From Actinomycetota bacterium (GTDB lineage: Bacteria; Actinomycetota; Actinomycetes; Actinomycetales; Microbacteriaceae), in contig WLDR01000017.1 in NCBI GenBank assembly GCA_009704705.1, positions 1-17,042 of the forward strand: 17,042 bases of DNA. Direction: 5' to 3'. Positions 14,296 to 17,042 of this stretch are shown piece by piece. The stretch's first letter is position 1, and each line of letters starts with the position of its first letter. The notes below the pieces were generated by a model that ran no database searches, was not told the origin of the DNA, and was given only the letters and a program-made list of their open reading frames with translations. The position numbers and the translations under genes are program-made.

Positions 14296-14672
14296 AAGTA
14301 GGAAAAACTAGCCGTCCCGAGAACGATGAACGGCACCAGTATGACTGCAATCACGACGAATAGCGTCAAAATGCCGAGTGCAATGACCGAGTAGCCGACG
14401 GCGAGCGCAGCAATGGCCATCCCGCGACCTGCTTCTCCGGTGTCACGAATCTGCTTCAGCGCAATGTGGCCGAGCACAACACCCGGAATTGCAGAGATAA
14501 ACAAGAAGAACCCGGAAACCGAGAGAATGAACCCGATGAGCGCCATCACGTTCGTGGGCGCGTACGGTGCTGCCACGGGGGGCTGTGAGGCGGTTCCGGA
14601 CTTAGCGGTCACGGACTTCGACGAGCGGGTGGGCTCTGTCGGCGGAAAGTAGACGTCTGAATTCTTGGCCAT
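14292..14672 (-). CDS. DUF4190-type small membrane protein A
   Basis: Start at the ATG at 14672 (MAKNSDVYF), because a perfect TATAAT lies 6 bases upstream; a longer frame to 14732 would run through that promoter. The 126-residue product has a soluble Pro/Ser/Thr-rich N terminus (1–40) and two long hydrophobic segments (about 42–70 and 86–120). They are joined by the hallmark GHIALKQIRDTGEAGRG (68–84), which continues into AIAALAVGY. This block defines DUF4190-type proteins of unknown function that are common in actinobacteria. It is a tandem paralogue of the next gene upstream. The stop codon TAA (14294–14292) overlaps the methyltransferase stop in the convergent orientation, with no terminator between them. 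Confidence 0.8.
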   Translation of the reverse strand: MAKNSDVYFPPTEPTRSSKSVTAKSGTASQPPVAAPYAPTNVMALIGFILSVSGFFLFISAIPGVVLGHIALKQIRDTGEAGRGMAIAALAVGYSVIALGILTLFVVIAVILVPFIVLGTASFSYF

Positions 14673-14678
14673 GGGCCG

Positions 14679-14684
14679 ATTATA
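14679..14684 (-). promoter_or_regulatory. Perfect TATAAT -10 box, leaderless start for DUF4190 A
   Basis: The minus strand reads TATAAT, then CGGCCC, then ATG. This is the strongest of three such arrangements in the window. There is no ribosome-binding site. Confidence 0.6.
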
Positions 14685-14688
14685 TGGC

Positions 14689-14720
14689 GCGAACCCCGAC
14701 AGTTTCCTGACGGGGTTCGC
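14689..14720 (-). terminator. Hairpin between the two DUF4190 genes
   Basis: Arms GCGAACCCCG (14689–14698) and CGGGGTTCGC (14711–14720) pair perfectly over 10 bp with a 12-base loop, 19 bp beyond the stop of the upstream DUF4190 gene. There is no U tract, so it could be a weak terminator or a regulatory structure overlapping the -35 area of the downstream gene. Confidence 0.4.
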
Positions 14721-14739
14721 TGCACAGAACAAGCACCGA

Positions 14740-15018
14740 CTAAGAAACGCTGAGTTGCCCGTCTAATGCTCCGTTCATGGCCGCGGCGAGCAGTGCACCG
14801 CCGAAGATGACAAGCCAGAGCAGCACGGCTACGAAGCTGACATAGCCAATCACGAGACCGGCAATCGCGAGTCCGCTTCCAGCCTCACCCGTCTTCTTGA
14901 TCTGGCTGAGTCCAATATGACCGGTGATGATGCCGACCAAACTGAAACCAAGGATGGATGTGACGAGTGAGACGATGGCGAGAACATTCGTCTTTGCCGC
15001 AGTGGCGGTGTTGCTCAT
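14740..15018 (-). CDS. DUF4190-type small membrane protein B
   Basis: The 92-residue membrane protein starts at the ATG at 15018 with AAGGGGA about 8 bases upstream. Two hydrophobic segments (about 11–36 and 49–80) flank GHIGLSQIKKTGEAGSG (33–49), followed by LAIAGLVIGY. This is the same core as DUF4190 A, which shows GHIxLxQI, TGEAG and AIA in the same order. It lacks A's long N-terminal tail. The two genes are 67 bp apart and look like an old tandem duplication, now with different translation starts (this one with a ribosome-binding site, the other probably leaderless). The function is unknown; the family is membrane-located and no partner is evident here. Confidence 0.78.
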   Translation of the reverse strand: MSNTATAAKTNVLAIVSLVTSILGFSLVGIITGHIGLSQIKKTGEAGSGLAIAGLVIGYVSFVAVLLWLVIFGGALLAAAMNGALDGQLSVS

Positions 15019-15080
15019 GAGTGATTCCCCTTATGTGTTTGGCGATACGCACCCGTGCGCGTACCTGCGTCACGCTCCAT

Positions 15081-15102
15081 ACTTCACCCGTGCGGGCGAA
15101 GT
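15081..15102 (-). terminator. Weak hairpin downstream of tsaD
   Basis: ACTTC-a-CCC against GGG-c-GAAGT with loop GTGC, 30 bp beyond the tsaD stop in the intergenic stretch 15019–15131. There is no U run on the minus strand. It may be an inefficient terminator; the rest of this gap holds nothing I recognise beyond the ribosome-binding site of the next gene. Confidence 0.3.
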
Positions 15103-15131
15103 TTCAAGCCGAACGCGCGGCCGAGCCGAAC

Positions 15132-16187
15132 CTACGCGCTGTGAATGTGCGTTACCGGCAACGTTGAATCGGCCCCAAAGCCGAGTTCCGAGGCGTGCGC
15201 TCCAGCCATGATGAGCTCGCTCGCGAGTGCGGCAATCATCGCGCCGTTGTCGGTGCACAATTCGAACGGTGGGATGCGCAACTCGACATGCGCCATCTTC
15301 GCGCGACGCTCGGCCTCAGCGCGAAGTCGCGCGTTGGCGGTGACTCCCCCGCCGAGCAAGAGCCGAGGCACGCCGAGGTCGGCACACGCGGCAAAAGCTT
15401 TGGTGAGCAACACGTCGATCACGGCCTCACGAAAGCTCGCCGCGATGTCGGCGGTCGGCACGGGCTCGCCCGCATCCGTCAATTTCTCGACCGTACGAGC
15501 AACAGCCGTCTTCAGCCCAGAGAACGAGAAGTCGTAGCGGTGCTTCTCCATGTCTTTCGGCAGTGTGAGCCCGCGCGGAAACCTGAACGCCTTCGGGTCG
15601 CCGTCGGCCGCGACGCGATCGATCTGTGGGCCGCCGGGATACGGCAACCCGAGCAACCGCGCGACTTTGTCGAATGCCTCGCCGGCCGCGTCATCGATCG
15701 TTTCGCCGAGCATCTCGACGTCACTGGTCAGATCGCGCACGTGCAACAACGACGTGTGCCCACCCGAGACGAGCAACGCGATGGTCGGATACTCGAGCGA
15801 ACCTTCGACGCTGAGAACATCTGCGCCCACGTGCCCAACTAAGTGATTCACGGCAAAGAGCGGCTTGTCGAGCGACAGGGCCAATGCCTTCGCGGCGCCC
15901 ACTCCGACCATGAGCGCACCGGCAAGGCCTGGGCCGTTTGCAACGGCGACCGCGTCGAGATCACTGAGCTGGATGCCCGCGCGCTCGACCGCTTCGCGAA
16001 TCGTGGGCGCCATGGCCTCGAGGTGTGCTCGCGCCGCAACTTCGGGTACGACTCCGCCGTACCGAGCGTGCTCATCCATCGACGATGCAATCACGTTGGC
16101 GAGAAGTTCTCGACCGCGCACGATACCGACGCCCGTCTCGTCGCAGCTCGATTCGATTCCGAGCACGAGCGGTGCCGTGCGATTCAT
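15132..16187 (-). CDS. tsaD: tRNA N6-adenosine threonylcarbamoyltransferase TsaD
   Basis: The 351-residue ASKHA-fold enzyme transfers the threonylcarbamoyl group to A37 of ANN-decoding tRNAs (t6A synthesis), acting with TsaB and TsaE in the cytosol. GIESSCDET (10–18) is the phosphate-1 motif. The metal ligands are His115 and His119 in NHLVGH, and Asp313 in CTDNGAM. SGGHT is at 141–145, FSFSGLKTAV at 220–229 and LLGGGVTANARL at 277–288. The length is normal. The ATG at 16187 gives the conserved MNRxxPLVLGIE start, 20 bp after the rimI stop; a TTG overlapping that stop (16211) has GGGGTGG before it and could add eight residues. It is the last gene of the tsaB–rimI–tsaD run. Confidence 0.96.
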   Translation of the reverse strand: MNRTAPLVLGIESSCDETGVGIVRGRELLANVIASSMDEHARYGGVVPEVAARAHLEAMAPTIREAVERAGIQLSDLDAVAVANGPGLAGALMVGVGAAKALALSLDKPLFAVNHLVGHVGADVLSVEGSLEYPTIALLVSGGHTSLLHVRDLTSDVEMLGETIDDAAGEAFDKVARLLGLPYPGGPQIDRVAADGDPKAFRFPRGLTLPKDMEKHRYDFSFSGLKTAVARTVEKLTDAGEPVPTADIAASFREAVIDVLLTKAFAACADLGVPRLLLGGGVTANARLRAEAERRAKMAHVELRIPPFELCTDNGAMIAALASELIMAGAHASELGFGADSTLPVTHIHSA

Positions 16188-16207
16188 GTGGCTGCCAGTG
16201 ACATCGC

Positions 16208-16747
16208 TCAACACGACCACCCCGCCGGCTCGACCGCGTTCATGTCGAGGCGCATGATGACGGCGTCGACGTTGTCGGGTTGGTAGTAGCCCTCGCGAAC
16301 GCCGATTTCGGCGAAACCGAGTGAACGATAGAGGCCAATCGCAATTGGGTTGTCGGCGCGCACTTCGAGAAATACCCGCTCGGCCTTCCGGTCGTGTGCG
16401 GCAGTCAACAAGTCGTGCATGATCACGCGTCCGACGCCACGACCGCGCACGGTGGGAATCGTGGCGATTGTCTGAATGTCGCCGTCGCCCGACCCGCGCG
16501 GAGCGAGAATTCCGCCGTACCCAACAATAATTTCTTCGCCGGTCATGTCGATGACCGCAACCACGTAGTGGCAGTTCTTGTCGGCGAGTTCGTGCCGCAT
16601 CAATTCGGTTGACCATGCGTCGGCCTCGAACACGCTGGTCTCGATCTGCATGATTCGATCAAGATCTTCGGTCGTTGCCAACCTCAGTGAGATGCCGGCC
16701 GAGCGAGCATCCGGCCGATCACCCGCGATGTGTAGTTCGTCGCTCAT
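16208..16747 (-). CDS. rimI: Ribosomal protein alanine N-acetyltransferase-like GNAT protein
   Basis: The 179-residue GNAT acetyltransferase is expected to transfer acetyl from acetyl-CoA to the N-terminal Ala of ribosomal protein S18. LRLATTEDLDRIMQIETSVF (21–40) is the usual RimI opening. The acetyl-CoA pyrophosphate loop RGRGVG is at 101–106, and LEVRADNPIAIGLYRSLGF (127–145) is the strongly conserved RimI block before GVREGYY. It is a little longer than the typical 150 residues because of about 18 extra N-terminal residues. The ATG at 16747 overlaps the tsaB stop by one base (TGATG), with GGGTGAG upstream. The position between tsaB and tsaD is standard and supports the assignment; the substrate is inferred from family and context. 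Confidence 0.93.
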   Translation of the reverse strand: MSDELHIAGDRPDARSAGISLRLATTEDLDRIMQIETSVFEADAWSTELMRHELADKNCHYVVAVIDMTGEEIIVGYGGILAPRGSGDGDIQTIATIPTVRGRGVGRVIMHDLLTAAHDRKAERVFLEVRADNPIAIGLYRSLGFAEIGVREGYYQPDNVDAVIMRLDMNAVEPAGWSC

Positions 16748-17042
16748 CAACTCACCCGCTTCGGGCCGGTTGACATCGTGACGTCGGGCGAGCGCAAATA
16801 CAGCGGCTCAAACGGTGGAAGCTCGATGTCGTTTTCGGCCGCAGCCTGGGCGAGGAGTCCGAGTCGAGCCGCAGAAACATGGTCGGCATCGACACGCGGG
16901 ATGTGCGGAAAGAGCGCCTCGTCTGCCTTGGCCAACTGGGGGCCGTCGGCTCGAGTGAACGCGAGTGCTTCGCGTGCGGAAGGGTCGAGCACGGTATACC
17001 GGCTCCACGCAACCTCGCGGCGGCGCGCATCCGTGGTCACAA
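16747..17042 (-). CDS. tsaB: TsaB, C-terminal part (5' end beyond the window)
   Basis: Ninety-seven codons are visible after the first full codon from the edge. The end PLYLRSPDVTMSTGPKRVS is the characteristic C terminus of actinobacterial TsaB, the catalytically inactive ASKHA partner that stabilises TsaD in t6A synthesis. The preceding segment (ARLGLLAQAAAEN) is the usual last helix. The N-terminal ASKHA domain is not in view, so the start cannot be given. Its stop overlaps the rimI ATG, indicating a coupled tsaB–rimI–tsaD operon. Confidence 0.88.
   Translation of the reverse strand, partial: VTTDARRREVAWSRYTVLDPSAREALAFTRADGPQLAKADEALFPHIPRVDADHVSAARLGLLAQAAAENDIELPPFEPLYLRSPDVTMSTGPKRVS

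Noticed and set aside
15046..15063. Inverted repeat CGCAC-CC-GTGCG upstream of DUF4190 B
   Set aside because: Arms are only 5 bp of simple GC-rich sequence in a GC-rich gap; chance is likely.
15195..15842. Plus-strand open frame (215 codons) antisense to tsaD
   Set aside because: Entirely within tsaD, with no start signal or domain.
16188..16616. Long N-terminal extension of the tsaD frame
   Set aside because: It overlaps rimI in another frame, is Arg/His-rich, and the family-conserved start is the ATG at 16187.

Overview
The window is about 17 kb of compact, high-GC actinobacterial chromosome, most likely from Microbacteriaceae. The evidence is the gene set and order (guaB–guaB3–glpD–SURF1; tsaB–rimI–tsaD), an actinobacterial GuaB3 without the IMPDH catalytic cysteine, two CIRCE boxes on a groES that is not followed by groEL, and several start codons that look leaderless. 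I see no tRNA, rRNA, insertion sequence, phage or CRISPR. The family assignment rests on recognising protein families, not on a search.

Left third (1–4780, minus strand): guaB (IMP dehydrogenase), guaB3, glpD (aerobic glycerol-3-phosphate dehydrogenase) and a SURF1-family oxidase-assembly gene that runs off the left edge. Spacings are 24 bp, 3 bp and a 1-bp stop/start overlap, so the four probably form one transcription unit.

Middle (4781–11634): a branched-chain/neutral amino-acid (HAAT-type) ABC importer. livH, livM, livG and livF run on the plus strand as a tight operon. The substrate-binding lipoprotein livK lies on the minus strand and converges on livF, with two perfect hairpins (terminators) between them. 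Upstream of livK is a second lipoprotein of the same family that has lost almost the whole second lobe. Upstream of that is an EamA/RarD-type permease. LivH has an extra secreted beta-type domain fused to its N terminus.

Right third (11632–17042): a monocistronic groES controlled by two CIRCE operators that overlap a recognisable promoter. Divergent from it is a THUMP-like SAM methyltransferase gene. Then come two tandem small DUF4190-type membrane proteins on the minus strand, followed by tsaD, rimI and the 3' end of tsaB, which belong to the tRNA t6A-modification and ribosomal-protein acetylation cluster.

The most unusual points are the LivH fusion, the single-lobe binding-protein paralogue, and three genes with a TAnnnT -10 box exactly 6 nt before the start codon (predicted leaderless mRNAs). 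I did not find a wholly new system. Most of the window is ordinary housekeeping, and these are modifications of known machinery.
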